A stretch of DNA of 64,000 nucleotides from Bradyrhizobium sp. CCBAU 53421. Its GTDB lineage: Bacteria > Pseudomonadota > Alphaproteobacteria > Rhizobiales > Xanthobacteraceae. The notes beneath the pieces were generated by a model. That model was not told where the DNA came from, ran no database searches, and saw nothing but the letters and a program-made list of their open reading frames with translations. Location of the stretch: the NCBI RefSeq assembly GCF_015291625.1, contig NZ_CP030047.1:4030001-4094000 (forward strand). Reading direction: 5' to 3'. The position numbers and the translations under genes were made by a program. Positions 1 to 8,436 of this stretch are shown in pieces (within the stretch, counting starts at the first letter, position 1; each line of letters starts with the position of its first letter).

Positions 1-2
1 GC

Positions 3-545
3 ATCATCCACGATCCGGCGACGCGGACGCTCTTGAACAAGCGCTGGTCGAGCCCGGCCTGGCTCACCTGCGTCTGCGAGTTCAGGGGACGGCGACGCAA
101 GGTGATGAGCCGGCAGAGCTGGACCGAACTGTTCTTCCTCGATGAAGCGACCGCGTTCGCGGCCGGGCACCGGCCCTGCTTCTACTGCCGCCGCGACGAC
201 GCCAAGCGGTTTCGCGCCGCGTGGGAGGAGGGCAATGGCGTCAGCGACCTCAGCGCCAAGGCGATGGATGCGGTGCTGCACGCCGAGCGGCTCGAGCGCG
301 GCAAGAAGCGGCTGCATCCGCTGCCGATGCCGATTGACGAACTGCCCGACGGCACGATGGTGCAGGCGAACGGCGAAAGTTACCTCGTTGCCGGTGGCAA
401 GACCTTGCGCTGGTCGTTCGGCGGCTACGAGCGAGCCGATGCGACCGCTCCCGCGATGCTGTTGACACCGCCGTCGACCGTTCGTGCATTTCAGGCCGGC
501 TATCGGCCGGTGCTGCATCCGAGCACGGCTGCCGCTTTGGGCTGA
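3..545 (+). CDS. Hypothetical protein, 5' end outside the window
   Basis: The reading frame is open from the first complete codon of the window, so the gene almost certainly starts upstream; the TTG at 33 is only an internal candidate. About 180 residues are visible, ending in TGA at 543-545. The clearest motif is HRPCFYC followed by a basic stretch. The Cys-x2-Cys after Arg-Pro recalls the zinc-binding RPC motif of Ada-type proteins, but that is a resemblance, not an assignment. It converges on the MetE-like gene with only 16 bases between the stop codons. Function unknown. Confidence 0.7.
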   Translation: MIHDPATRTLLNKRWSSPAWLTCVCEFRGRRRKVMSRQSWTELFFLDEATAFAAGHRPCFYCRRDDAKRFRAAWEEGNGVSDLSAKAMDAVLHAERLERGKKRLHPLPMPIDELPDGTMVQANGESYLVAGGKTLRWSFGGYERADATAPAMLLTPPSTVRAFQAGYRPVLHPSTAAALG

Positions 546-561
546 ACCGCCAACGCGGCGC

Positions 562-1584
562 TTACGCCAGCCGCTGCCGCGCCAGCTTTGCACCAGCACC
601 CAGCGCGATCAGCTTGGCTTCGGCGATATCCCGCCGCATCGGCGCCATGCCGCAATTGGTGGTCGCGATGATGTTGCCCTTCGGCACGTGCTTCGCGACC
701 GCCTCGATCACCTTGACGACGTCTTCCGCGGTCTCGACCTCGTCGCTGGCGACGTCGATCACGCCGGCCTGCACGATCTTGCCGGGGAGCGCCGCTAGCA
801 GCTCGATCGGCACCTTCGAGTTGCGGCATTCGATCGCGACCTGTTGGATCGTGCTCTTGTCGATTACCGGGAAGGTCTCTTCATATTGTCGCCACTCGCC
901 GCCGAGCGTCTGCTTCCAATCGGTGTTGGCCTTGATGCCGTAGCCGTAGCAGATATGCACGGCGGTGGCGCAGGTCAGGCCTTCGGCCGCGCGCTCCAGC
1001 GCCTTGATGCCCCAGTCGCGGACCTGGTCCATGTAGACGTTGAACGCCGGCTCGTCGAACTGGATCATGTCGACGCCGTCGGCCTGTAGCGCCTTGGCCT
1101 CCTGGTTCAACAGCTCCGCGAAGGCGAACGCCATCTTGACGCGGTCGCCGTAATATTGGTCGGCGATGGTATCGATGATCGTCATCGGGCCGGGCAGGGT
1201 GAATTTCAGCCAGTTCCTTGTATGGGCGCGCGCCGCGCGCGCCTCGTTCTCATGGACGCGGCCCTTGAGCTGGAGCGGCGCGACCACCTGCGGCACCATC
1301 GCTTTGTAGCGGTCCTTGCGGATGCCCATCTCGACCTTATGGGCGAAATCGATGCCCTCGATCCGTTCCAGGAAACCGTGCACGAAGTGCTGGCGCGCCT
1401 GCTCGCCCTCGGTGACGATGTCGACGCCGGCATCCTCCTGCAGCTTGACCGCGAGCACGGTGGCGTCGCGCTTGGCACGGGCGAGCTCGGCGCCTTCCGA
1501 CTTCCAGGGTGCCCACAGCATGTTCGGCTCGGCGAGCCATTCCGGCTTCGGCAGGGAGCCTGCGATCGTGGTTGGAAACAGCAT
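562..1584 (-). CDS. Stand-alone methionine synthase (MetE C-terminal core) family protein
   Basis: About 340 residues matching only the catalytic C-terminal barrel of cobalamin-independent methionine synthase; full MetE is about 750 residues. Visible motifs are the N-terminal TTIAGSLPKP, a DEPAF motif in mid-protein, HICYGYG with the expected His and Cys zinc ligands, and TTNCGM carrying the last Cys ligand. Such core-MetE proteins transfer a methyl group to homocysteine from various donors, sometimes with a partner protein; the donor cannot be told here. The ATG at 1584 is chosen over the upstream in-frame start because GGGAGG lies just before it and the conserved start follows directly. It is divergent from the GST gene. 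Confidence 0.85.
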   Translation of the reverse strand: MLFPTTIAGSLPKPEWLAEPNMLWAPWKSEGAELARAKRDATVLAVKLQEDAGVDIVTEGEQARQHFVHGFLERIEGIDFAHKVEMGIRKDRYKAMVPQVVAPLQLKGRVHENEARAARAHTRNWLKFTLPGPMTIIDTIADQYYGDRVKMAFAFAELLNQEAKALQADGVDMIQFDEPAFNVYMDQVRDWGIKALERAAEGLTCATAVHICYGYGIKANTDWKQTLGGEWRQYEETFPVIDKSTIQQVAIECRNSKVPIELLAALPGKIVQAGVIDVASDEVETAEDVVKVIEAVAKHVPKGNIIATTNCGMAPMRRDIAEAKLIALGAGAKLARQRLA

Positions 1585-1683
1585 GGGTGCCTCCCGATGG
1601 GTTCTGATTGAGCGCCTGTGTGCCATGTCCTAGAGTGGGGGTACAGAACAACAAAAGTCTTTGTGATGGGGAAGTGGACGCCG

Positions 1684-2388
1684 ATGATCGACCTGCACTA
1701 CGCGCCGACGCCGAACGGCTGGAAGATCTCGATCATGCTGGAGGAACTCGGGCTGCCGTACACGGTGATCCCGGTGAACATCCGCGCCGGCGAGCAGTTC
1801 CGGCCCGAATTCCTGGCGATCAGCCCGAACAACCGGATCCCCGCGATCATCGACCATGCGCCCGCCGGCGGCGGCGGGCCGTTCTCGGTGTTCGAGACCG
1901 GCGCCATCCTGATCTATCTCGCCGACAAGACCGGCCGCTTCCTGTCGAGGGAGCTGCGGGCGCGGTCGAACGTCATCCAATGGGTGATGTGGCAGATGGG
2001 CGGCCTCGGGCCGATGCTCGGCCAGCACGGCCATTTCGCGCTCTATGCGGCCGAGAAGATTCCCTATGCGATCGAGCGTTACCGCGACGAGACGGCGCGG
2101 CTTTATGGCGTGCTCGACCGCCAGCTCGGCAAGACCGGTGCCTACATCGCCGGCGACGACTATTCGATCGCCGACATCGCCTGCTTCCCCTGGACCATGA
2201 CCCACAAGGCGCAGGGCTTCACGCTCGACGACTACCCGAACATCAAGCGCTGGTACGCGACCGTGCGCGCCCGCCCGCAAGTGCAGGCGGGCCTTGCGAT
2301 CGGAAAATTCGTCAAGGAGCCGTTCGACGAGGAATCACGCAAGAACATGTTCGGCCAGCGTGCGAAGGAGCTGGTCGAGAAGAAATGA
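1684..2388 (+). CDS. Glutathione S-transferase family protein
   Basis: About 234 residues. The N-terminal thioredoxin-like domain (IDLHYAPTPNGWKISIMLEE, then NNRIPAI and FETGAILIYLADK) and an all-alpha C-terminal domain with GDDYSIADIACFPW place it in the Ure2/YfcG/YghU-like GSTs, which act on disulfides or peroxides with glutathione. The APTPNGWK segment stands where the catalytic Asn/Thr of that group lies. An in-frame ATG at 1666 is possible, but family alignment favours MIDLHY at 1684; the ribosome site is weak. It is followed by a palindromic repeat and then a DsbA-like gene, suggesting a redox/detoxification group. Confidence 0.85.
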   Translation: MIDLHYAPTPNGWKISIMLEELGLPYTVIPVNIRAGEQFRPEFLAISPNNRIPAIIDHAPAGGGGPFSVFETGAILIYLADKTGRFLSRELRARSNVIQWVMWQMGGLGPMLGQHGHFALYAAEKIPYAIERYRDETARLYGVLDRQLGKTGAYIAGDDYSIADIACFPWTMTHKAQGFTLDDYPNIKRWYATVRARPQVQAGLAIGKFVKEPFDEESRKNMFGQRAKELVEKK

Positions 2389-2392
2389 TGCC

Positions 2393-2458
2393 CGTTATTC
2401 CGTGGCGCGACACGGTCGCGCGCTCTGCGCCTTGCGGCGTTTCCCGGAATGACGACAA
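2393..2458. repeat. Bradyrhizobium-type intergenic palindromic repeat (partial)
   Basis: Between the GST stop and the next gene lies a sequence beginning with CGTTATTCCG and ending with CGGAATGACG. These ends match the arms of the repeat seen complete at 10191-10296. The inner part is GC-rich and hairpin-forming. It may act as a transcription attenuator or simply be a dispersed non-coding repeat. Confidence 0.6.
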
Positions 2459-2489
2459 TGAAACTGGAAAAAGATAAAGGGAAACGCCA

Positions 2490-3101
2490 ATGATCGAATT
2501 CTTCTTCGACTGTTCCAGCCCGTGGACCTATCTCGCCTGGCACAACATCCAGCCGCTGGCGAAGGAGTTCGACGCGCCGATCACCTGGCGGCCGATCCTG
2601 GTCGGCGGCATCTTCAACACCGTCAATCCGTCGGTCTACGCGCAGCGCGAGACGCCGGTGCCGCTGAAGGCGCGCTACATGAAGAAGGATCTCGGCGACT
2701 GGGCGCGCTCGGCCGGCCTTGCGATCAAGATGCCGCCGACCGTATTCCCGGTGAACAGCGTCAAGGCGATGCGCGGCTGCATCCTTCTCGGCAACGAGAA
2801 GATGGTGCCGTTCGCGCGCGCCGTGTTCGAGGCCTATTGGGGCGACGACAAGGACATCTCGCAGGATGCGGTGCTGACCGAGATCTGCACCAAGCTCGGG
2901 ATCGATCCTGAAAAATTCCTTGCCGGCATCGCCGATCAGACGATCAAGGACCAGCTCAAGGCCAATACAGAGGAAGTGATGGCGCGCGGCGGCTTCGGCT
3001 CGCCCACGATCTATCTCGACAAGACCGACATGTATTTCGGCAATGACCGCCTGCCGCTGATCCGCGAGGCGCTGGCCCGTCTCAAGGCGCGGGCCGCCTG
3101 A
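2490..3101 (+). CDS. DsbA-family oxidoreductase, 2-hydroxychromene-2-carboxylate isomerase-like
   Basis: 203 residues, the usual length for the kappa-GST/HCCA isomerase family. The N terminus IEFFFDCSSPWTYLA is the family signature, with Ser where the glutathione-activating residue lies; VFPVNSVKAMRG and GGFGSPTIYLD are further conserved blocks, the latter holding the cis-proline. Members isomerise 2-hydroxychromene-2-carboxylate in naphthalene-type pathways, but many act on unknown substrates. AAAGGGAAA before the ATG serves as ribosome site. Its stop TGA overlaps the ATG of the next gene by one base, so the two are translationally coupled. Confidence 0.88.
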   Translation: MIEFFFDCSSPWTYLAWHNIQPLAKEFDAPITWRPILVGGIFNTVNPSVYAQRETPVPLKARYMKKDLGDWARSAGLAIKMPPTVFPVNSVKAMRGCILLGNEKMVPFARAVFEAYWGDDKDISQDAVLTEICTKLGIDPEKFLAGIADQTIKDQLKANTEEVMARGGFGSPTIYLDKTDMYFGNDRLPLIREALARLKARAA

Positions 3102-4075
3102 TGCCGAAAGCCGTCGTTTGCCGTGAGCTCGGCCCGCCCGAGCGCCTTCAGCTCGAGAATTTTGCCTCGGTGGCTTTGCAGCCGGGGCAGGTGCGGGTCG
3201 CGATCCGCGCCGCCGGGATCAATTTCCCCGACATACTGATGGCCGCCGGTGAGTACCAGCTCAAGCCGCCGCTGCCGTTCACGCCGGGCTCGGAAGCCGC
3301 CGGCGATGTCGTCGAGGTCAATGATGCGGCCGGCGTCGCCGTCGGCGACAAGGTGATCGTCAAGATGCGTTTCGGCGCCTATTGCGATGAGACGGTCGCC
3401 GTGCCGTCGCAGCTCGTGCCGGTGCCGTCGACCTTCGACTATGCCGAGGGCGCGACCTTCCTCGCTGCGCACGGCACCGCCTATCACGCGCTGATCGACC
3501 GCGGGCAGATCAAGCCGGGCGAGGTGCTGCTGGTGCACGGCGCCGGCGGCGGCGTCGGACTTGCAGCGGTCGAGATCGGCAAGCTGCTCGGCGCCACCGT
3601 GATCGCGGCGGCCTCATCCGAGGAGAAGCTTGCGATCGCCAGGGCGCGCGGCGCGGATCATCTCGTGCTCTATGCGCGCGAGCCGTTCCGCGATGCCGTC
3701 AAGCGCATCACCGACGGCCGCGGCGCCGATGTGGTGTTCGATCCCGTCGGCGGCGAGGTGTTCGAGAACTCGATGCGCTGCATCAACTGGGGCGCGCGGA
3801 TTCTCGTGGTCGGCTTCACCGGCGGCATCGGGCTTGCCCGCACCAATCTGTTGATGATCAAGGGCGCCAGCGTGCTCGGCGTCCGCGCCGGTGAGGCGGT
3901 GCGGAAGGATCCGGCGCTCGGCGAGGTCAGGTTCAAGGCGCTGAGCGAATGGGCCCAAGCCGGTAAGGTGCGGCCAAATATCTCACACCGGCTGCCGCTG
4001 GAAGACTATGCGAAGGCGATGCGGCTGTTGATCGAACGCAAGGCGATCGGGCGTGTGGCGCTGATCACTCGGTGA
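3101..4075 (+). CDS. NADPH:quinone oxidoreductase family protein (zinc-independent MDR)
   Basis: 324 residues with the quinone oxidoreductase layout: an N-terminal GroES-like domain (GINFPDILMAAGEYQLKPP, FTPGSEAAGDV) and a Rossmann domain with VHGAGGGVGLAAVEIGKLLGA as the NADP-binding loop. The catalytic and structural zinc cysteines of alcohol dehydrogenases are absent, as expected for this branch. It likely reduces quinones or enoyl compounds. It starts inside the stop codon of the DsbA-like gene (TGATG). Downstream lies a repeat, not an obvious T-rich terminator. Confidence 0.9.
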   Translation: MPKAVVCRELGPPERLQLENFASVALQPGQVRVAIRAAGINFPDILMAAGEYQLKPPLPFTPGSEAAGDVVEVNDAAGVAVGDKVIVKMRFGAYCDETVAVPSQLVPVPSTFDYAEGATFLAAHGTAYHALIDRGQIKPGEVLLVHGAGGGVGLAAVEIGKLLGATVIAAASSEEKLAIARARGADHLVLYAREPFRDAVKRITDGRGADVVFDPVGGEVFENSMRCINWGARILVVGFTGGIGLARTNLLMIKGASVLGVRAGEAVRKDPALGEVRFKALSEWAQAGKVRPNISHRLPLEDYAKAMRLLIERKAIGRVALITR

Positions 4076-4078
4076 ACG

Positions 4079-4161
4079 TGCGTAGGGCGGGTTAGCCGTC
4101 AGGCGTAACCCGCCGCATCTCGGCGACGGCGGCGGATTACGCTGCGCTAATCCGCCCTACG
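4079..4161. repeat. GTAGGGCGGATTAGCGCAG-type palindromic repeat pair
   Basis: Two facing repeat units: GTAGGGCGGGTTAG with its partner CGTAACCCGCC, then GGCGGATTACGC with CTAATCCGCCCTAC. The right unit overlaps the 3' end of the hydrolase gene and supplies that gene's present TAG stop at 4147-4149. This is a common rhizobial dispersed element able to form long hairpins between convergent genes. Confidence 0.75.
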
Positions 4162-4830
4162 ATTTCGCGAACCTGCCATCGCGCAGGAATGCGATGGTTT
4201 GCGCGATCGCTCCCGGTTGCGCACCAGCCAGGGATGCGAGGTGCGGATCACGATGTGATCGGCCATGCCGTCGAGCCTGGTGTTGGCGACCGACACCCTT
4301 CCGTCATGCGGACGCGGCAGGCCGATCGACGTGATCGGATAGACCGAGCGGTCGCCGGCGATGATACCGGCCTCGTAATCGATCGGCGGCAGCAGCGCGC
4401 TGGTCGCGGCATCGCGGCGGGTGCCGAGCTGCTGGCCGGCCGGGCCGAAGAAGGCGCGATAGGCCGCGAGGTTCTTCAGGCGGTCGGCGATCTCGCTGCC
4501 GCCGTTTGGCGTGCCCAGCATCACGACGCGGCCGAGCCGCGCGGGGCGATGTCGTGCGAGATAGACGCGGGCGAGCAGGCCGCCCATGGAATGGCAGACG
4601 AAATGCACGGCGCCGTCGCGGCTCTGTACGAAGCGATCGAGCGCGGGGTGGATATCCTCGGCCAGCGCATCGAGAGGCTTGCGCCGGCTGTCATAGTCGA
4701 GATTGAGCGTGGCAAAGCCGGCATCCCCGAGCGCCAGCTCCATCCTGCGAAACGAGCGCGCCGTCCTGCTGATGCCGTGCAGCAGGACGACGCCGTCAGG
4801 CGTGGGCGCCGCGGGACGCCGTTCGCTCAC
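4147..4830 (-). pseudogene. Alpha/beta hydrolase (lipase-like) with C-terminal frameshift
   Basis: Alpha/beta hydrolase of about 225 residues: VVLLHGISR oxyanion region, CHSMGGLL nucleophile elbow, TPNGGSE, and a late ADHIVIRTSHPWL block carrying the probable catalytic His. The GTG start overlaps the crotonase stop by four bases (GTGA), so the genes are coupled. After HPWLVRNRE the annotated frame becomes an Arg/Ser-rich tail that ends in the repeat. Restoring one base near 4210 instead gives AIAQTIAFLRDGRFAKS and a stop at 4157-4159, which reads like a normal family terminus. All catalytic motifs precede the shift, so activity may survive; a sequencing error is also possible. Confidence 0.75.
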
Positions 4831-5717
4831 TTATAGTCGCGCTCCTGCCACCACGGGAAATAGTCCGGCATATCAGACGACACCTTGTTCTTGAACTGCG
4901 CCGGACGCTTTTCCAGGAACGACACCACGCCTTCCTTGACGTCCTCGGAGCGGCCGCGGGCATAGATGCCGCGGCTGTCGACCTTGTGCGCCTCCATCGG
5001 ATCGTCGGCGCCCATCATGCGCCACATCATCTGGCGGATCAGCGCCACCGACACCGGCGCGGTCTTGGCCGCGAACTCCTTGGCGAGCGCACGCGCGGTC
5101 GGCAACAGATCGGCGGGCGGCACCACCTTGCTCACGAGCCGGCCGGCAAGCGCTTCCTGCGCCGGGAAGACGCGGCCCGAGTAGCACCACTCCAGCGCCT
5201 GCGAGATGCCGACGATGCGCGGCAGGAACCAGCTCGAGGCGGCTTCCGGCACGATGCCGCGCTGCGAGAACACGAAGCCGAAGCGCGCGGCCTCCGACGC
5301 AATGCGGATATCCATCGCAAGCTGCATGGTGACGCCGATGCCGACCGCCGGGCCGTTCACCGCGGCGATCACAGGCTTCAGGCACTTGAAGATGCGCAGC
5401 GTCACCTGGCCGCCGCCGTCGCGCACCTGCGGATCGCTATAGTCGACGCTGCCGTCGGCATTGCGCTTGACCGGGCCGCGCCGCGCATCGCGATCGAAAG
5501 TGTTGGCACCGGAGGATAGATCGGCGCCGGCACAGAAGCCGCGGCCTTCGCCGGTCACGATGATTGCCCTGACGTCGTCGTCCTTGTCGGCCTTGTCGAA
5601 CGCGTCGATCAGCTCCTGCTGCATCGTGGCGTTGAAGGCGTTGAGCTTGTCGGGCCGGTTCAGCGTGATGGTCAGGATCTGCTCGGCGACCTCGTACTTG
5701 ATCGTCTCATACGCCAT
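4827..5717 (-). CDS. Enoyl-CoA hydratase/isomerase (crotonase) family protein
   Basis: 296 residues, slightly longer than the 260-residue norm because of an insert after the first oxyanion block. NRPDKLNAFN, GRGFCAGADLS and AAVNGPAVGIGVTM are the classical crotonase CoA-binding and oxyanion-hole segments. RGIVPEAASSWFLPRIVG carries the Glu typical of hydratases. It probably hydrates or isomerises an acyl-CoA in beta-oxidation or amino-acid catabolism. The stop overlaps the start of the downstream hydrolase gene. Confidence 0.9.
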   Translation of the reverse strand: MAYETIKYEVAEQILTITLNRPDKLNAFNATMQQELIDAFDKADKDDDVRAIIVTGEGRGFCAGADLSSGANTFDRDARRGPVKRNADGSVDYSDPQVRDGGGQVTLRIFKCLKPVIAAVNGPAVGIGVTMQLAMDIRIASEAARFGFVFSQRGIVPEAASSWFLPRIVGISQALEWCYSGRVFPAQEALAGRLVSKVVPPADLLPTARALAKEFAAKTAPVSVALIRQMMWRMMGADDPMEAHKVDSRGIYARGRSEDVKEGVVSFLEKRPAQFKNKVSSDMPDYFPWWQERDYK

Positions 5718-5847
5718 GGGGATGATTTCCTCTCGGTTTTCTTGAATGAACGACGTGCGTCGTCATCCAGTTAACCCGGCAATCATCCCTTGTGAAGAAG
5801 TGGGGATGCGCGGCGTGGTTCCGCGCATCCCCACTTGCGTTGAGGCG

Positions 5848-7266
5848 CTACTTCTTCGGTGGCGCAGGCCACGGCTTCTGCGGGCCGCGCAGGCCTTCGA
5901 ACGCCTTGCCCATGCCGAGCACGCCGATGTCGTCGAAGCGGCGGCCGATGATCTGGACGCCGATCGGAAAGCCCTTCTTGTCGTAGTCGCCGTTGATCGA
6001 CAGCGCCGGGTTCTCCGACATATTCCACGGCACGGTAAAGCAGATGTGCTCGAACGGCTTTGCCGGGTCGTTGAGCGGCGCTGCGAACTCCGCAGGGAAA
6101 TTCACGACCGGCGACACCGGCGAGATCACGTAGTCGACTTCGCAGAACAGTTTTGCGGCGGCCGCGCGGATCGCCATCGTCTGGTTGAAGCCGCGCACCA
6201 CGTCGACGCCGGAGAGCTTTGCGCCGGCCTCGGCCCAGTTGAGGATGTAGGGCAGGGTCTTGCCGCGGTCGGCCTGCGACAGCTTCGACAGCTCGTCCCA
6301 GGTCCGCGCCCGCCAGAAATTGTCGAGCCCTTCGAGCATCTCCGGCGTCAGGATGCCGTCGATCTCGGTGATGACGGCGCCGGCGGATTCGAACGCCTTC
6401 CCCGCCTTGACGACGATTTCGCGAACCTCCTTCTCGACCTTCTGGCCGGATCCGGCATCGAGCATCAGCCCGATGCGCAGCTTGCGCGGCGACTTCTCCA
6501 ACGCCTTCCAGTTCACTTCCAGCGCCGGCAGGCTCATGCCGTCGCGGCGATCTGGGCGCGACAATACGCTCATCATCAGCGCGGCATCGTCGACGGTGCG
6601 GGTCATCGGGCCGGCGACGCGGCCGACATAGGGTGGATCGATCGGCACGCGGCCGAGGCTCGGCTTCAGCGCGACGAGGCCGCACCAGGAGGCCGGCAGC
6701 CGCACCGAGCCGCCGATATCGGTGCCGAGATGCAGTGGGCCGTAACCGGCAGCACCGGCCGCGCCGGCGCCGGAGCTCGAGCCGCCGGGGTTCTTGCTGA
6801 CATCCCAGGGATTGCGGGTGAGGGGATGGAACGACGACAGGCCTGACGACAGCATGCCGTAATCCGGCATCGTGGTCTTGGAGAAGATCACGCAGCCGGC
6901 TTCGCGCAGCCGCGCGGCAGGCGGCGCATCCTTTTCCGCCGGCGCGAGCTTGACGCTGGCAGAGCCCAGCGGCACCGGCTGGCCTTTGGTGGCGACGTTG
7001 TCCTTGATGGTGACGGGCACGCCGTCGAGCGTGCCGGCCGGCTCGGCTTGCTGCCAGCGCTCGGTCGAAGCCTTGGCGACCTTCCGCGCGCCTTCGGGAT
7101 CGTACAGATACAGCGCCTTGATGTGCGGCTCCCAGGTCGCGACCTGGGAGATGATGTCCTCGAGCACCTCGGACGGCGAGAACTGCTTGGCACGATAGCC
7201 GGCGAGCAGGTCGATGGCGGAGAGATCGTGCAGCGACGTGATGGCGTCCCCTTTCGGCTTATGCAT
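5848..7266 (-). CDS. Amidase (amidase-signature family)
   Basis: 472 residues, normal for amidase-signature enzymes. The Ser-cisSer-Lys triad is visible: Lys in TIKDNVATKG, cis-Ser in NPGGSSSGAG and nucleophile Ser in GTDIGGSVRLP. These enzymes hydrolyse C-N amide bonds; the substrate is not predictable. The ATG at 7266 is chosen because it lies eight bases inside the preceding M20 gene (ATGCATAA overlap) and upstream codons form only a shadow frame. It is the third gene of the M81-M20-amidase operon, suggesting sequential hydrolysis of an imported amide or peptide. Confidence 0.92.
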   Translation of the reverse strand: MHKPKGDAITSLHDLSAIDLLAGYRAKQFSPSEVLEDIISQVATWEPHIKALYLYDPEGARKVAKASTERWQQAEPAGTLDGVPVTIKDNVATKGQPVPLGSASVKLAPAEKDAPPAARLREAGCVIFSKTTMPDYGMLSSGLSSFHPLTRNPWDVSKNPGGSSSGAGAAGAAGYGPLHLGTDIGGSVRLPASWCGLVALKPSLGRVPIDPPYVGRVAGPMTRTVDDAALMMSVLSRPDRRDGMSLPALEVNWKALEKSPRKLRIGLMLDAGSGQKVEKEVREIVVKAGKAFESAGAVITEIDGILTPEMLEGLDNFWRARTWDELSKLSQADRGKTLPYILNWAEAGAKLSGVDVVRGFNQTMAIRAAAAKLFCEVDYVISPVSPVVNFPAEFAAPLNDPAKPFEHICFTVPWNMSENPALSINGDYDKKGFPIGVQIIGRRFDDIGVLGMGKAFEGLRGPQKPWPAPPKK

Positions 7267-8431
7267 GCGCACCTGCCGGCATGCGTTTCTCGATGATGCG
7301 GGCGAACATGCTGGCGCCGATCGGCAGGATCTTGTCGTCGAGAACGTAGCCGGGATTGTGCACGGGCACTGAACCGTCATGGCCGACCCAGAAATACGCG
7401 CCGGGAATGGCCTGCATCATGTCGGCGAAATCCTCGCTGCCCATCTTGGGCGTCGAGCGGGTGATCACCTTTGCCGGATCGACAACGGTGCGCGCGACTT
7501 CCTCGACGACGCGGGACTGCTCTTCCTGATTGACCAGGACGCTGAAGCCATCGCGGATCTCGACCGAGATTTCGGCGCCATAGGCCACGGCAAAGCCGGC
7601 GGCGATTTCGCGCATGCGCTTGCGGATCAGCTCGCGGATCTCGTCGGAGAAGCAGCGCACCGTGCCGCACATCCAGGCTTCGCCGGGAATGACGTTGTAC
7701 GCCGACCCGGAATGGATCTGCGTGATCGACAGCACCGCGGCCTGCAGCGGATCGACGTTGCGGCTGACGATCGACTGCAACGCCTGTCCGAGCGTCATTG
7801 CGATCACGACCGCGTCCTTGGAGCGCTCCGGCATCGCGCCATGGGCGCCGTAGCCCTGGATCCTGATATCGAAGAAGTCGGCTGCGGCCATTGCCGGGCC
7901 CGGCAGGATCGCGATCTCGCCATGGTTGAGGTCGGGCGCGTTGTGCAGGCCGTAGACCTCGTCGCAGGGGAACTGCTTGAACAGGCCGTCCTTGATCATG
8001 GCGCGCGCGCCGCCGAGGCCTTCCTCGGCCGGCTGGAAGATGAAATGCACCGTGCCGTCGAAATTTCGGGTTTCGGCGAGATAGCGCGCCGAGCCCAGCA
8101 GCATCGTGGTGTGGCCGTCATGGCCGCAGCCATGGAAGCGGCCGGGGATGGTGGAGCGCCACTTCAGATTGGTGTTCTCCTCCATCGGCAGCGCGTCCAT
8201 GTCGGCGCGCAGGCCGATCTTCTTGGTGCCGTTGCCCTTGCCCTTGAGCACGCCGACCACGCCGGTGCCGCCGAGGCCGCGATGCACCTCGATGCCCCAG
8301 CTCGCAAGCTTGTCGGCGACGATGCCGGAGGTGCGGACTTCCTCGAAGCCGATCTCCGGATGCGCATGCAGATCCCGTCTGATGGCGGTGAGTTCGTCGG
8401 CAAAACTGTCGATGCGCTCAATGGTCGGCAT
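7259..8431 (-). CDS. M20 family amidohydrolase (hippurate hydrolase/aminoacylase-like)
   Basis: 390 residues. RRDLHAHPEIGFEE, the Asp-bearing RADMDALPM, GCGHDGHT, QPAEEGLGGA and the terminal MGSEDF block are the metal-binding and catalytic signatures of the M20D aminoacylase/hippuricase branch. The enzyme removes acyl groups from N-acyl amino acids. It follows the M81 gene by five bases and overlaps the amidase start by eight, so the three are co-translated. Confidence 0.92.
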   Translation of the reverse strand: MPTIERIDSFADELTAIRRDLHAHPEIGFEEVRTSGIVADKLASWGIEVHRGLGGTGVVGVLKGKGNGTKKIGLRADMDALPMEENTNLKWRSTIPGRFHGCGHDGHTTMLLGSARYLAETRNFDGTVHFIFQPAEEGLGGARAMIKDGLFKQFPCDEVYGLHNAPDLNHGEIAILPGPAMAAADFFDIRIQGYGAHGAMPERSKDAVVIAMTLGQALQSIVSRNVDPLQAAVLSITQIHSGSAYNVIPGEAWMCGTVRCFSDEIRELIRKRMREIAAGFAVAYGAEISVEIRDGFSVLVNQEEQSRVVEEVARTVVDPAKVITRSTPKMGSEDFADMMQAIPGAYFWVGHDGSVPVHNPGYVLDDKILPIGASMFARIIEKRMPAGAHA

Positions 8432-8436
8432 GGTCT

